A stretch of 17,896 nucleotides of DNA from CAILLO01 sp964579735 (GTDB lineage Bacteria > Bacillota > Clostridia > Saccharofermentanales > UBA5734): positions 1 to 17,896 of the forward strand of contig CAZOHH010000047.1 in NCBI GenBank assembly GCA_964579735.1, read 5' to 3'. The notes beneath the pieces are model-generated. The model was not told the DNA's origin and did not search any database. It saw only the letters and a program-made list of their open reading frames with translations. A program made the position numbers and the translations under genes. Positions 8,770-17,262 of this stretch are shown here, one piece after another. Position 1 is the stretch's first letter. Each line of letters opens with the position of its first letter.

Positions 8770-9933
8770 ATGACCGGCAAGATGCAAGACTTCACATTCG
8801 ACCAATTCACGTCCGATTTCTCGACCTACGCGGGTCGCTATACGGACGTCGACTACACGTATGCGACCGGACGGGTTCGCGCGCTGGAGGCGCAGCTCTG
8901 CGACGGTCCTGGCACGGCCCGTCTGACGGAAGTGAAGGATATCGCCGATTTCTCTCGTCTGACTGCCGAGGCCGGGATCGCCGCGGCGGAGAACCCCGAA
9001 AAGGCGCTTTCCTTGAACTTCTCGCAGACCTGTTCGCTTCTGCGGGACCTGTGCCGCGAAAAGGTCTACCTCGACGTCTTCCTCCAAGAAGCCGACATCC
9101 ACAATCTCAAGGTCTTCCTGAAACACCTCTCGGTCTTCTGGCCCGACCCGTCCACTGCGGTCAGCGACTCCTCCGGTTCCGAGTCCTCGTCCAGCACTTC
9201 CACCGCGCACACGACGCTTCCCGTGACGTCCCGCGATGCCTCGCTCGCCAGCGTCGAAGACATGCTGTCGTCTCCCTCCTCGATCGACCCCCTCTTCCTC
9301 TTCGAGGCGGTTCGCGACCGGAATCCCGACGGAATCCCCCGCTGGATGTGGCAAGCCGTATCCGAGGCCTACTCCGCCTACGCCCGCACCGGAGACGGGT
9401 ACCGCATCGACACCGTACTCGACCGGGCCTGTGCCACCCATGCCATCGCACTCGCGGAGGACCTCGGGAACGTCTGGTTCACCTCCCTGCTCCAACGCCG
9501 CATCGACCTGACAGACTTCGGAATGCTCCTCCGCGCCAGACGCGCAGGCTACCAGCGTGAGTACCTCGCGACGTCTCTCCTGGGCTGCGGGACGCTGCGC
9601 TCCGATGACCTGATCCTGTTGATGGACCAGGACGACGAGAGCGTTTCGGCTTATATGTCCAAGACCCCGTACGGCCCTTTCCTGGAGGAGCTTCTGTCGG
9701 CAGGGGGGGCAGCGAGCACTGGAAGCGCCGCCGCGTACAGCAAGGCATCCGATGATTATCTGATGGAATTCGTACGCGGCGCGAAGAAGTTCTCGTTCGG
9801 GCCCGAGTCCCTGGTGGCCCACCGCTTCGCGAAGGAGACCGAAATCCGCAACTTCAGGGTCGTCCTGACCTTCTTGAGGAATGGACTGAGGGTCGAGGAG
9901 GCGCAGCCGCTGCTGCGCGAGACCTATGCCTAG
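8770..9933 (+). CDS. ntpC: V-type ATPase subunit C (d-subunit homologue)
   Basis: This subunit, about 387 residues long, sits on the K ring and sockets the central shaft. Family features include the opening YTYATGRVRALEAQL, the ADIHNLKVFLK segment near residue 108, and the closing KETEIRNFRVVLTFLRNGL, a typical C-terminus where the subunit contacts the rotor. A Ser/Thr-rich low-complexity stretch (about residues 127-158) is inserted between helical domains and is longer than I expect for the family. The start is uncertain: GTG 8761, ATG 8770 and ATG 8782 are in frame. I favour 8770, with a GAGCGGGTGG just upstream; 8782 is nearly as good. Confidence 0.93.
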   Translation: MTGKMQDFTFDQFTSDFSTYAGRYTDVDYTYATGRVRALEAQLCDGPGTARLTEVKDIADFSRLTAEAGIAAAENPEKALSLNFSQTCSLLRDLCREKVYLDVFLQEADIHNLKVFLKHLSVFWPDPSTAVSDSSGSESSSSTSTAHTTLPVTSRDASLASVEDMLSSPSSIDPLFLFEAVRDRNPDGIPRWMWQAVSEAYSAYARTGDGYRIDTVLDRACATHAIALAEDLGNVWFTSLLQRRIDLTDFGMLLRARRAGYQREYLATSLLGCGTLRSDDLILLMDQDDESVSAYMSKTPYGPFLEELLSAGGAASTGSAAAYSKASDDYLMEFVRGAKKFSFGPESLVAHRFAKETEIRNFRVVLTFLRNGLRVEEAQPLLRETYA

Positions 9934-9948
9934 CAGGAGGAGGGCTCC

Positions 9949-10296
9949 ATGTACCGAGTCGGTGTGATCGGCGACAGGGACAGCATCATGGGATTTCGGG
10001 CGCTGGGCCTTTTCGTGATGGTGGCCGAAGATAGGGAGTCCGTGCTGCGACACCTGGATGCCGTCCTCGAGGACGGGTTCGCCGTCGTCTATATCACCGA
10101 ACATGCCGCGGTTCTGGTCCCCGAAGAACTGGAAGCGGCCCGGACGAGGAAAATCCCGGCGTTCGTCCCGATCCCGTCGACGCGCGGCACGCTGGGAATC
10201 GGGATGGCGCAGGTCAAGGATACCGTGAAGAAGGCCGTGGGCGTGGATATCCTCGGGTTCGACCGCGCTACGGAAGGCAAGGAGACGGATCGATGA
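9949..10296 (+). CDS. ntpG: V-type ATPase subunit F (NtpG)
   Basis: This 115-residue protein is a small Rossmann-like central-shaft subunit that binds subunit D and couples rotation to catalysis. The sequence begins YRVGVIGDRDSIMGFRALG, contains AVVYITEHAA and IPAFVPIPST, and ends with VKKAVGVDILG, all normal for the family. A very strong ribosome site (AGGAGGAGG) precedes the ATG by seven bases, stronger than those of its neighbours. It overlaps subunit A by 4 bases (ATGA). Confidence 0.96.
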   Translation: MYRVGVIGDRDSIMGFRALGLFVMVAEDRESVLRHLDAVLEDGFAVVYITEHAAVLVPEELEAARTRKIPAFVPIPSTRGTLGIGMAQVKDTVKKAVGVDILGFDRATEGKETDR

Positions 10297-12080
10297 AACA
10301 CTTATCCAAAGGTAGGATCGTCAAGGTATCCGGTCCGCTGGTCGTGGCCGAAGGCATGCGCGACGCCGAGATGTTCGACGTGGTGCGCGTGTCGAACCTG
10401 AAGCTGATCGGCGAGATCATCGAGATCCACGGCGACCGCGCCTCCATCCAGGTCTACGAGGAGACGGCCGGCCTCGGTCCGGGCGAGCCCGTCGAGTCCA
10501 CCGGTGCGCCGCTGTCCGTCGAACTGGCTCCCGGCATGCTCGGTGGGATCTTCGACGGCATCCAGCGGCCGCTGGAGCGGATCCGCGAACTCGTCGGCAA
10601 CAACATCACGCGCGGCATCCAGATCGACGCACTCGACCCGTTGCATCTGTGGGACTTCGTCGCAACGGTTGTCCCCGGAACCGTGGTCCAGCCTGGCGAC
10701 ATCCTCGGCACCGTCCAGGAGACCGTGCTGGTCGTGCACAGGGTCATGGTCCCGCCTGGACTTTCCGGCACCGTCGAGGAGATCCTGCCGGGTCTCCGGA
10801 CGATCGTGGAGCCGATCGCCCGCCTGCGCCTCGAAGACGGTACCCTGCGGGATGTCGCCATGCTGCAGCGCTGGCCTGTCCGCAAAGGGCGGCCCTACGC
10901 CGAGAAGATGGCCCCCCGCGGGCCGATGGTCACCGGTCAGCGCGTCATCGACGCCTTCTTCCCGGTGGCGAAAGGCGGCACCGCGGCAGTCCCGGGTCCT
11001 TTCGGCAGCGGGAAGACCGTGATCCAGCACCAGCTCGCCAAATGGGCCGAGACCGACATCGTCGTCTACATCGGGTGCGGCGAGCGAGGCAACGAGATGA
11101 CCGACGTGCTCCTCGAATTCCCCGAACTCAAGGACCCGAAGTCCGGGCGTCCGCTCATGGAGCGCACCGTGTTGATCGCCAACACCTCCGACATGCCCGT
11201 CGCCGCCCGCGAAGCCAGCATCTACACCGGCATCACCATCGCCGAGTACTTCCGCGACATGGGCTACAGCGTCGCCTTGATGGCCGACTCCACCTCCCGT
11301 TGGGCCGAGGCCCTGCGCGAAATGAGCGGCCGACTCGAGGAGATGCCCGGTGAAGAGGGCTACCCCGCCTACCTCGGCTCCCGCCTCGCGCAGTTCTACG
11401 AGCGTTCCGGCCACGTGCGGTGCCTCGGTTCCGACGGCCGCGAGGGCATCCTCACCGCCATCGGCGCCGTCTCGCCCCCCGGCGGCGATTTCTCCGACCC
11501 CGTCGCGCAGGCGACGCTCCGTATCGTCAAGGTCTTCTGGGGTCTCGACTCCGCGCTGGCCTACAAGCGTCACTTCCCCGCGATCAACTGGCTGATCAGC
11601 TATTCGCTCTACGCCGAACGCGTCGACGAATGGATGGACAAGAACGTCTCGGCCGACTGGAGCCGTCTCCACACCCTTGCCATGCGCCTGCTCCAGGAGG
11701 AGTCGGAGCTCGAGGAGATCGTGAAGCTGGTCGGCATCGATTCCCTATCGCCAGTGGACCGCTTGAAGCTCGAGGCCGCGCGAAGCATCCGCGAGGACTT
11801 CCTGCAGCAGAATTCCTTCGACGAGGTCGACACCTATACGTCCTTGCCCAAGCAGTTCCGCATGCTGCAGCTCGTTCTCCGATACTACGAACTCGGTGCC
11901 AAGGCCCTCGAGAACGGGATGTCCATCCGCACCGTCACGGCGCTGCCCGCACGCGACCGGATCGCCCGCATGAAGTACGTCCCGGAGCAGGACTTCGCCG
12001 CCGTTGGCGATTCCATCGAGAACGACCTCGCCGATCAGCTCCGCGGACAGAGGAACCAGAAGGGGGTCGCCCATGCCTAG
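10293..12080 (+). CDS. ntpA: V-type ATPase catalytic subunit A
   Basis: This 595-residue protein hydrolyses or makes ATP in the A3B3 head. The P-loop is GPFGSGKT (residues 235-242, Lys241), with Ser where redox-sensitive eukaryotic A subunits have Cys. The catalytic glutamate is Glu264 in GCGERGNEM. The A-specific non-homologous insert (about residues 115-195) lies between the N-terminal barrel and the P-loop and includes GDILGTVQET. The ADSTSRWAEALREMSGRLEEMP and SPPGGDFSDPV blocks are also intact. Length is typical. The gene is coupled to subunit F upstream and overlaps subunit B by 8 bases downstream. Confidence 0.99.
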   Translation: MKHLSKGRIVKVSGPLVVAEGMRDAEMFDVVRVSNLKLIGEIIEIHGDRASIQVYEETAGLGPGEPVESTGAPLSVELAPGMLGGIFDGIQRPLERIRELVGNNITRGIQIDALDPLHLWDFVATVVPGTVVQPGDILGTVQETVLVVHRVMVPPGLSGTVEEILPGLRTIVEPIARLRLEDGTLRDVAMLQRWPVRKGRPYAEKMAPRGPMVTGQRVIDAFFPVAKGGTAAVPGPFGSGKTVIQHQLAKWAETDIVVYIGCGERGNEMTDVLLEFPELKDPKSGRPLMERTVLIANTSDMPVAAREASIYTGITIAEYFRDMGYSVALMADSTSRWAEALREMSGRLEEMPGEEGYPAYLGSRLAQFYERSGHVRCLGSDGREGILTAIGAVSPPGGDFSDPVAQATLRIVKVFWGLDSALAYKRHFPAINWLISYSLYAERVDEWMDKNVSADWSRLHTLAMRLLQEESELEEIVKLVGIDSLSPVDRLKLEAARSIREDFLQQNSFDEVDTYTSLPKQFRMLQLVLRYYELGAKALENGMSIRTVTALPARDRIARMKYVPEQDFAAVGDSIENDLADQLRGQRNQKGVAHA

Positions 12081-13446
12081 GGAATACAAGACCATCGCAG
12101 AAGTCGCCGGACCGCTGATGCTGGTCCGACAGGTCGAAGGCGTGACGTTCGGGGAACTCGGCGAGCTCACCCTCCCTACCGGCGAAATCCGCCGCTGCCG
12201 CGTCCTCGAGATCGACGGCACGGACGCGCTGGTCCAGCTGTTCGAAAACACCGTCGGCATCAATCTCGCCGAGACGCGCGTGCGTTTCCTCGGCCGTGGG
12301 CTCGAACTCCCGGTGTCGAAGGACATCCTCGGCCGCGTCTTCGACGGGATGGGCCGCCCCGCGGACGGTGGACCGCCCATCCTGCCTGAGAAGCGGCTCG
12401 ACGTGAACGGCTTGCCGATGAACCCGGCCGCCCGCAGCTATCCGTCCGAGTTCATCCAGACCGGCGTCTCCGCAATTGACGGCTTGAACACGCTGGTCCG
12501 CGGACAGAAGCTGCCCATCTTCTCCGGGTCCGGCCTTCCGCACGCCCGCCTCGCGGCCCAGATCGCCCGGCAGGCCAAGGTGCTCGGCACCGACGAGAAG
12601 TTCGCCGTCGTCTTCGCCGCCATGGGCATCACCTTCGAGGAAGCCGACTACTTCATCGAGGACTTCCGCCGCACCGGCGCCATCGACCGCACCGTGCTCT
12701 TCGTCAACCTAGCGAACGACCCCGCGATCGAGCGCATCGCGACCCCGCGAATGGCCCTGACCGCCGCAGAATACCTGGCCTTCGAGCAGGACATGCACGT
12801 GCTCGTCATCCTGACCGACATCACCTACTACGCCGAGGCGCTGCGCGAAGTATCCGCCGCCCGCAAGGAGGTCCCGGGCCGCCGCGGGTACCCCGGATAC
12901 CTCTACACCGACCTCGCCACGCTGTACGAGAGAGCCGGCCGCCAGAAGGGGAAGGCAGGGTCGATCACCCTCATCCCGATCCTCACCATGCCCGAGGACG
13001 ACAAGACGCACCCGATCCCCGACTTGACCGGCTACATCACCGAGGGCCAGATCATCCTGTCGCGCGAACTCCACCGCAAGGGCGTCCAGCCCCCGATCGA
13101 CGTCCTGCCGTCTCTGTCGCGCCTCAAGGACAAGGGCATCGGCAAGGGCAAGACCCGCGCGGACCACGCCAACACGATGAACCAGCTGTTCGCCGCCTAT
13201 GCCCGAGGCAAGGATGCCAAGGAGCTCTCCGTGATCCTGGGCGAAGCCGCCCTGTCCGAAATCGACCGCGTGTACGCGAAGTTCGCCGACGCCTTCGAGC
13301 GCGACTACGTCTCCCAGGGCTTCACCACCGACCGCAGCATCGAGGAGACGCTCACCATCGGATGGCGCCTGTTGTCCATGCTGCCGCGCAATGAACTGAA
13401 GCGCATCCGCGACGAACACCTCGACCTCTACTACGGGAAAGGCTAG
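12073..13446 (+). CDS. ntpB: V-type ATPase non-catalytic subunit B
   Basis: This 457-residue partner of A contributes the arginine finger at the catalytic interface. It lacks a true P-loop (FSGSGLPHARLAAQIARQA replaces it), which distinguishes B from A and from F-type beta. The arginine finger is Arg350 in LPSLSRL, the same number as in E. hirae NtpB. The blocks YTDLATLYERAGR and PILTMPEDDKTHPIPDLTGYI split by their usual loop are intact. I chose the ATG at 12073, preceded by AGGGGG and overlapping the A stop by 8 bases; a further in-frame ATG at 12004 lies inside A and would add unrelated residues. Confidence 0.99.
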   Translation: MPREYKTIAEVAGPLMLVRQVEGVTFGELGELTLPTGEIRRCRVLEIDGTDALVQLFENTVGINLAETRVRFLGRGLELPVSKDILGRVFDGMGRPADGGPPILPEKRLDVNGLPMNPAARSYPSEFIQTGVSAIDGLNTLVRGQKLPIFSGSGLPHARLAAQIARQAKVLGTDEKFAVVFAAMGITFEEADYFIEDFRRTGAIDRTVLFVNLANDPAIERIATPRMALTAAEYLAFEQDMHVLVILTDITYYAEALREVSAARKEVPGRRGYPGYLYTDLATLYERAGRQKGKAGSITLIPILTMPEDDKTHPIPDLTGYITEGQIILSRELHRKGVQPPIDVLPSLSRLKDKGIGKGKTRADHANTMNQLFAAYARGKDAKELSVILGEAALSEIDRVYAKFADAFERDYVSQGFTTDRSIEETLTIGWRLLSMLPRNELKRIRDEHLDLYYGKG

Positions 13447-13454
13447 GCGTCGAT

Positions 13455-14123
13455 ATGGCCGAAATCCGCGTCAACCCGACCCGCATGGAGCTGCTGCGCC
13501 TCAAGCGCCGCCTCGTCGTGGCGCGCCGCGGGCACAAGCTCCTGAAGGACAAGCGCGACGAGCTCATGAAGCGCTTCCTCGACGTCGTCCGCGAGAACAA
13601 GACGCGGCGCGAGGCCATGGAGTCCCAACTGACGTCCGCGCATCGCGGGTTCGTGTTCGCGCGGGCCGTGATGCGTCCCGAGGCGGTCGAGGAAGCCCTG
13701 ATGATGGGCCGCGCACCGCTGACGGTCGACCTGGACACCCTGAACATCATGAGCGTCGAGGTGCCCGTGTTCTTGCTGCCACCCGACGAGTCCGGTCGCA
13801 GCGACACCCCGTCCTACGGACTCGCCTCGACGAGCGGGGACCTCGATAGCGCGGTGAGCGCTCTTCAGGGAGCCTTCGGCGGAATGCTGGCCCTGGCCGA
13901 GTCCGAGAAGGCCGCGCAGCTCCTCGCCGATGAGATCGAGAAGACGCGGCGCCGCGTGAATTCCCTCGAATACATCCTGATCCCCTCGCTGGTGGAGACC
14001 ATCCACTCCATTACCGCGAAGCTCGAGGAAAACGAAAGAGGCGCTCTCACGCGCCTCATGAAGGTCAAGGATCGCCTAGTGGAGAAAGCCATCCTCGAAC
14101 GGCAGGCGCGGGACGCGCGCTAG
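13455..14123 (+). CDS. ntpD: V-type ATPase central-shaft subunit D
   Basis: This 222-residue protein forms the long antiparallel coiled coil that turns inside the A3B3 head. The N-terminus NPTRMELLRLKRRLVVARRG followed by HKLLKDKRDEL is the family signature, and the C-terminal helix begins near KTRRRVNSLEYILIPSL and runs to a charged tail. A purine-rich AAAGGCTAGG precedes the ATG. It is the last gene of the operon: no NtpH-like or KtrII/NtpJ-like gene follows, unlike E. hirae. Its TAG stop overlaps the stop of the convergent gene. Confidence 0.98.
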   Translation: MAEIRVNPTRMELLRLKRRLVVARRGHKLLKDKRDELMKRFLDVVRENKTRREAMESQLTSAHRGFVFARAVMRPEAVEEALMMGRAPLTVDLDTLNIMSVEVPVFLLPPDESGRSDTPSYGLASTSGDLDSAVSALQGAFGGMLALAESEKAAQLLADEIEKTRRRVNSLEYILIPSLVETIHSITAKLEENERGALTRLMKVKDRLVEKAILERQARDAR

Positions 14124-15436
14124 AACAGACGCCCCGTCTGGGCGCTCTTTTCTTTTCGGCCGATGCCGAGCACCCCGTCGAGGAAGTCGCGCGCGAACAG
14201 CACACCGACCTCCGGGAAATCCAGAAGCACGGCGCTCGCTCGGATATCCTCCATCACGATTCGTTTCGCCTGCTGGGTCGGTACCGAAGGCATGACCGAT
14301 TCCACTTCGAGTTCGTCCTGCTTTTTCGGGTCTGCTTCCTCCGGAGCGGATTCGTCGGCCGCCTCCCCGGAGTCCTTTTCCATGTGTGAATGCTGCTCCG
14401 AGACAAGCGTCTCCAGCCACATCTCGAAGACCGCCTTCTCGTAGTAATAGCACAGCTTGGGCGTCCGCCTGTCGTCGACCAGGTAGAAGCCCCCGAACCC
14501 CATGACCAGGATATCCTCGGAGATCAGGCGCACGCTTTCCATATAGGGCACGTACCGCACCAGCAGCCCGAACTTCCGAGGATTCTCTGCCAGATGGTCC
14601 TCCACGGAGCGTGCGACCAGCCACTTCCAGAAGCGCGCCCGAATCTTTTCCGGCACGTCCTGCCAGACGGCATGACCCGAATCGGGCGGGCCGATGGTGT
14701 GCAAAACTCCCTGGTTGATCTCGCGATAGAGGGGTCCCAGCCGATGCTCGCGCAGGTAGTACTGCATGACCTTCGCCCCGTCGTCGGCGTCCAAGGCAGG
14801 AAGCATGCGGACGAAGGCCTCTGCGTTGTCGACCAGTCCCGCGTCGGGACAGGAGGAGAAGAAGAGAACCAGGACGGCTCGGGCGAGGGCTGCGTCCTCG
14901 AGCAGACCCAAGGATGCGAAAAAGGGGCCGACGCGCTTGATTCCCTGAATGGTCATCATGGCGAACACCTTGGCGGGAAGCGTCCCGTCGAAGGGTCCTT
15001 CATCGAAGACGGGCGGAAATGCGCAGGCCTTGGGATCCCGTCGCTTCCACTCGGCGTGCAGCGCCGCGAACGCACTCGCGAGCCTCGCGTCGGAGTAGTG
15101 ATGCTGGAAATAGGCCCAGCCGAGGTCATGCAGCGAGCAGGTCGCACGAATCTCCAGGACCCGCACGATGCGGGCGAGCGCGGTCGGGTCCTCGGTCCGC
15201 AGCAGGGCGGGGAAGAGGAGAGACAGACTGCGACGTGGCAGATGCTCGGCGAATCGGACAACTCCGTCATCGACTGGATCTGTCCCTTCCTCGAGGGACT
15301 GGATGCGCATGACGAGTTCGTCGACATCACTGTCGAGGCAGCGCCCGACCTGCTCGCGCGGAAGGAGGAACCGGGCGCGGAAGACCTCCAGCAACGCTGT
15401 AAAGGCGGGGGCGGCGATCGTGACCATCGACGACAT
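14120..15436 (-). CDS. Unknown soluble protein, possibly EH-signature (ZorC)-like
   Basis: This 438-residue protein has no membrane helix or signal peptide. It is mostly alpha-helical, with a charged low-complexity linker near residues 350-385 (many Glu, Asp, Ala). The C-terminal third contains RARFWKWLVAR, then DILVMGFGGFYLVDD, RTPKLCYYYEKAVFEMW. This order (an FW helix, a short beta unit, then a Cys-Tyr-Tyr strand and a Trp) loosely recalls the EH-signature domain of ZorC anti-phage proteins, but Asp-Asp occupies the place where I would expect the Glu, and I see no obvious matching His. The assignment is therefore weak. I chose the ATG at 15436 because GGGAGA lies eight bases upstream and it starts 16 bases after the stop of the stator-like gene, making an operon. 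Confidence 0.7.
   Translation of the reverse strand: MSSMVTIAAPAFTALLEVFRARFLLPREQVGRCLDSDVDELVMRIQSLEEGTDPVDDGVVRFAEHLPRRSLSLLFPALLRTEDPTALARIVRVLEIRATCSLHDLGWAYFQHHYSDARLASAFAALHAEWKRRDPKACAFPPVFDEGPFDGTLPAKVFAMMTIQGIKRVGPFFASLGLLEDAALARAVLVLFFSSCPDAGLVDNAEAFVRMLPALDADDGAKVMQYYLREHRLGPLYREINQGVLHTIGPPDSGHAVWQDVPEKIRARFWKWLVARSVEDHLAENPRKFGLLVRYVPYMESVRLISEDILVMGFGGFYLVDDRRTPKLCYYYEKAVFEMWLETLVSEQHSHMEKDSGEAADESAPEEADPKKQDELEVESVMPSVPTQQAKRIVMEDIRASAVLLDFPEVGVLFARDFLDGVLGIGRKEKSAQTGRLF
14130..14156 (+). terminator. Intrinsic terminator of the V-ATPase operon
   Basis: CGCCC (14130-14134) pairs perfectly with GGGCG (14140-14144) around the loop CGTCT, followed by CTCTTTTCTTTT. It lies six bases past the subunit D stop and within the 3' coding end of the convergent minus-strand gene. 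An alternative pairing AGACG/CGTCT overlaps it. The T-tract is interrupted by C, so efficiency is uncertain. Confidence 0.65.
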
Positions 15437-15452
15437 TTCCGTGTCTCCCGCG

Positions 15453-17204
15453 TCAGCGGGGCTCGACGCCGCGGAGGGCCTTCGGAAGGGCTTCGACGGC
15501 ATCTCCGATTTCAGCGGCCGAGACGGAGAGGCGCTGCACGATCTCCGCGAGACCGGTGTCGAACACGCCGAGGGTCTTGCGGATCTCCTCGGCCATCCCC
15601 TGATTGAACTCGGAGACGGATTTCTGGAAGGTGCCGTTGAGCTCCGTGATATCCATGTCGATTTCCTTGGCGTAGAGGCTCATGCTGCGGGACTCCTCCT
15701 CCATGGTCTGGAGGAGCGTCTTGACGTTGACGGTGAAGGCATCGTTCTGCGTGTTCATGGTGTCGCGGAACCCGGTGAGGGTCTCGCCGGTCACGCTGCC
15801 GAAGCCGATGATGACCTGGTCGATGCGCGTGGCGAGTTCGTCCGAGAGGATCTCAATCTGTTTGCGCATCTCCTGGAGGTGCGCTTCGTTGGCTTCGAGC
15901 GCGGCAGCGGCTTGCTCGGAGGTGCGCCGCGAATCCTCGGCGGCATTCTGGAACAAGGCTTCGACCCGCACGGCGAGGTCGGTCATGGCCGTCGACATGC
16001 CGTTGACGGCTGCGGACAGCTTGGTCTCGTTGCCCTCGTAGACGGAAGCCATCCGGTCCGACGCGGCGGCGAGGGTGTTGAGGTTCGCAGCGACAACCGA
16101 AATCTCCGTCAGGAATCCGGACCGGACCTTCTCGAGGCTCTTCTGGGACTGCACCACGTCTGCGACCAGCGCGGCGGACTCCGCCCGCTGTTCCTTCAGT
16201 AGCGCGAGGGATGCGTCGAAATTCTTCTGCGCCTTGCCCAGCGCGACGGCTGCGCCTTCCATCTGGTCCGCGACCGGCTTGAAATGGCGCTGGAAATCCT
16301 GGGAGAGGGCCTCGGAGAATTGGGCGGAAAGCAGTTTCATGCCCTCCTGCTGGTTGCGGTCGACCTGCTCCGCGACACGGGCCATGGTCATCGTGGCGTT
16401 GTCCATGGCGGGGGCTATGGTGGAGCGCATGACCTTCTCGGCGGCACCGGACACGGCCCTCGCCAAGGTTCGCGAGGCAAGCGACTCGACGCTGTCGTTC
16501 AGGAAGGTGACGGCGGCCGCCATCCGGCGGTCGTATTCGAGGAAGGAGTCGATCAGGGTGGCCATGCTCGCCGCTTCGGAGAAGACGGGCACCTTGCGCC
16601 CGATCGAGCGGCCGAGGGACGCGATGCTCGAACGCACCCGCGCTCCGAGAATCAGATAGAAGGCGGAGTACACGGCCAGAAGAACGAACCCGAGCACGGC
16701 CGGCAGCGCGCAGGCGGCGACCAGCTCGGATATGCGCCCGGAAAGGACGAGGACGGATGGGAAGACGTAGGCGGTCAGGAAGCTGACGGCAGCGAACACG
16801 AGGCCGGCCGCTGGTGGCAACAGGAGAGCTTCCTTCGAGAACAACCAGCGCGTTCGGGAAGGCATCAGTTCCTTCAGTTTGAAATAGGACGTCGGATCCG
16901 GAATCCACACGCCGTGGTAGAGATCCTCGGAGTCCTCCTCCACCATGTCCATCGCGGAGGAAAGACCCGGTTCGGCCTCGGAAGCGACGAGTCCGCGAAC
17001 TTCGGCCCAGTTCGCGATCCGGCAGCGGTCCAGGCATTCGACCCCCTCCGCAAGCAGAAGGAGAGAGCGCCGACGTTCGAGAAGCACAGCGGCCGTGCGA
17101 TAGATCAGATACGCTCCCGCGACGAGCAGGACCAACGAAAGGAGACCCACCGGTACGAAGATCTGGGGTTCCTGGAAGAAAACAATGGACATCCCCTGAT
17201 GCAC
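15453..17204 (-). CDS. Three-helix membrane protein with long coiled-coil tail (ZorA/MotA-like?)
   Basis: This 583-residue protein has one N-terminal helix (about 17-42), a cytosolic segment of about 85 residues, a helical pair (about 126-150 and 160-187), and then some 390 residues of almost continuous Ala/Glu/Ser/Leu heptad-like coiled coil (190-575). This is the layout of ZorA, whose stator-like base carries a long intracellular tail, and of some extended MotA/TolQ/ExbB proteins. The segment LYHGVWIPDPTSYFKL before helix 2 also recalls the W...YF pattern preceding that helix in ZorA. However, the conserved Gly-Thr-rich helix motif of MotA/ExbB is not recognisable, and no MotB/ZorB partner is nearby. 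I chose the GTG at 17204 because GGAGGT lies five bases upstream; ATG 17192 is the alternative. The open frame continues upstream to 17555 but that part crosses the promoters. Confidence 0.75.
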   Translation of the reverse strand: MHQGMSIVFFQEPQIFVPVGLLSLVLLVAGAYLIYRTAAVLLERRRSLLLLAEGVECLDRCRIANWAEVRGLVASEAEPGLSSAMDMVEEDSEDLYHGVWIPDPTSYFKLKELMPSRTRWLFSKEALLLPPAAGLVFAAVSFLTAYVFPSVLVLSGRISELVAACALPAVLGFVLLAVYSAFYLILGARVRSSIASLGRSIGRKVPVFSEAASMATLIDSFLEYDRRMAAAVTFLNDSVESLASRTLARAVSGAAEKVMRSTIAPAMDNATMTMARVAEQVDRNQQEGMKLLSAQFSEALSQDFQRHFKPVADQMEGAAVALGKAQKNFDASLALLKEQRAESAALVADVVQSQKSLEKVRSGFLTEISVVAANLNTLAAASDRMASVYEGNETKLSAAVNGMSTAMTDLAVRVEALFQNAAEDSRRTSEQAAAALEANEAHLQEMRKQIEILSDELATRIDQVIIGFGSVTGETLTGFRDTMNTQNDAFTVNVKTLLQTMEEESRSMSLYAKEIDMDITELNGTFQKSVSEFNQGMAEEIRKTLGVFDTGLAEIVQRLSVSAAEIGDAVEALPKALRGVEPR

Positions 17205-17256
17205 GGTCCACCTCCGACCTCGACGCGTTCCAATCCGAATCACGCCCGATGGGCTC

Positions 17257-17262
17257 ATTATA
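17257..17262 (-). promoter_or_regulatory. Candidate -10 box of the stator-like operon
   Basis: A perfect TATAAT on the minus strand lies 52 bases upstream of the GTG start, predicting a leader of roughly 46 bases. No good -35 is found 15-18 bases upstream (GCTCCC at the 17-base spacing), so an activator may be needed or the box may be fortuitous. Confidence 0.4.

Noticed and set aside
8740..10104. 454-codon minus-strand open frame opposite V-ATPase subunits C and F
   Set aside because: Overlaps unmistakable subunit C and F coding sequence and has no recognisable family features.
10302..11672. 456-codon minus-strand open frame opposite subunit A
   Set aside because: Shadow of the catalytic subunit; composition is skewed to Asp, Gly and His with no motifs.
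14390..15607. 405-codon plus-strand open frame opposite the EH-like gene
   Set aside because: The minus-strand frame has a good ribosome site, operon position and protein-like composition; the plus frame has none of these.
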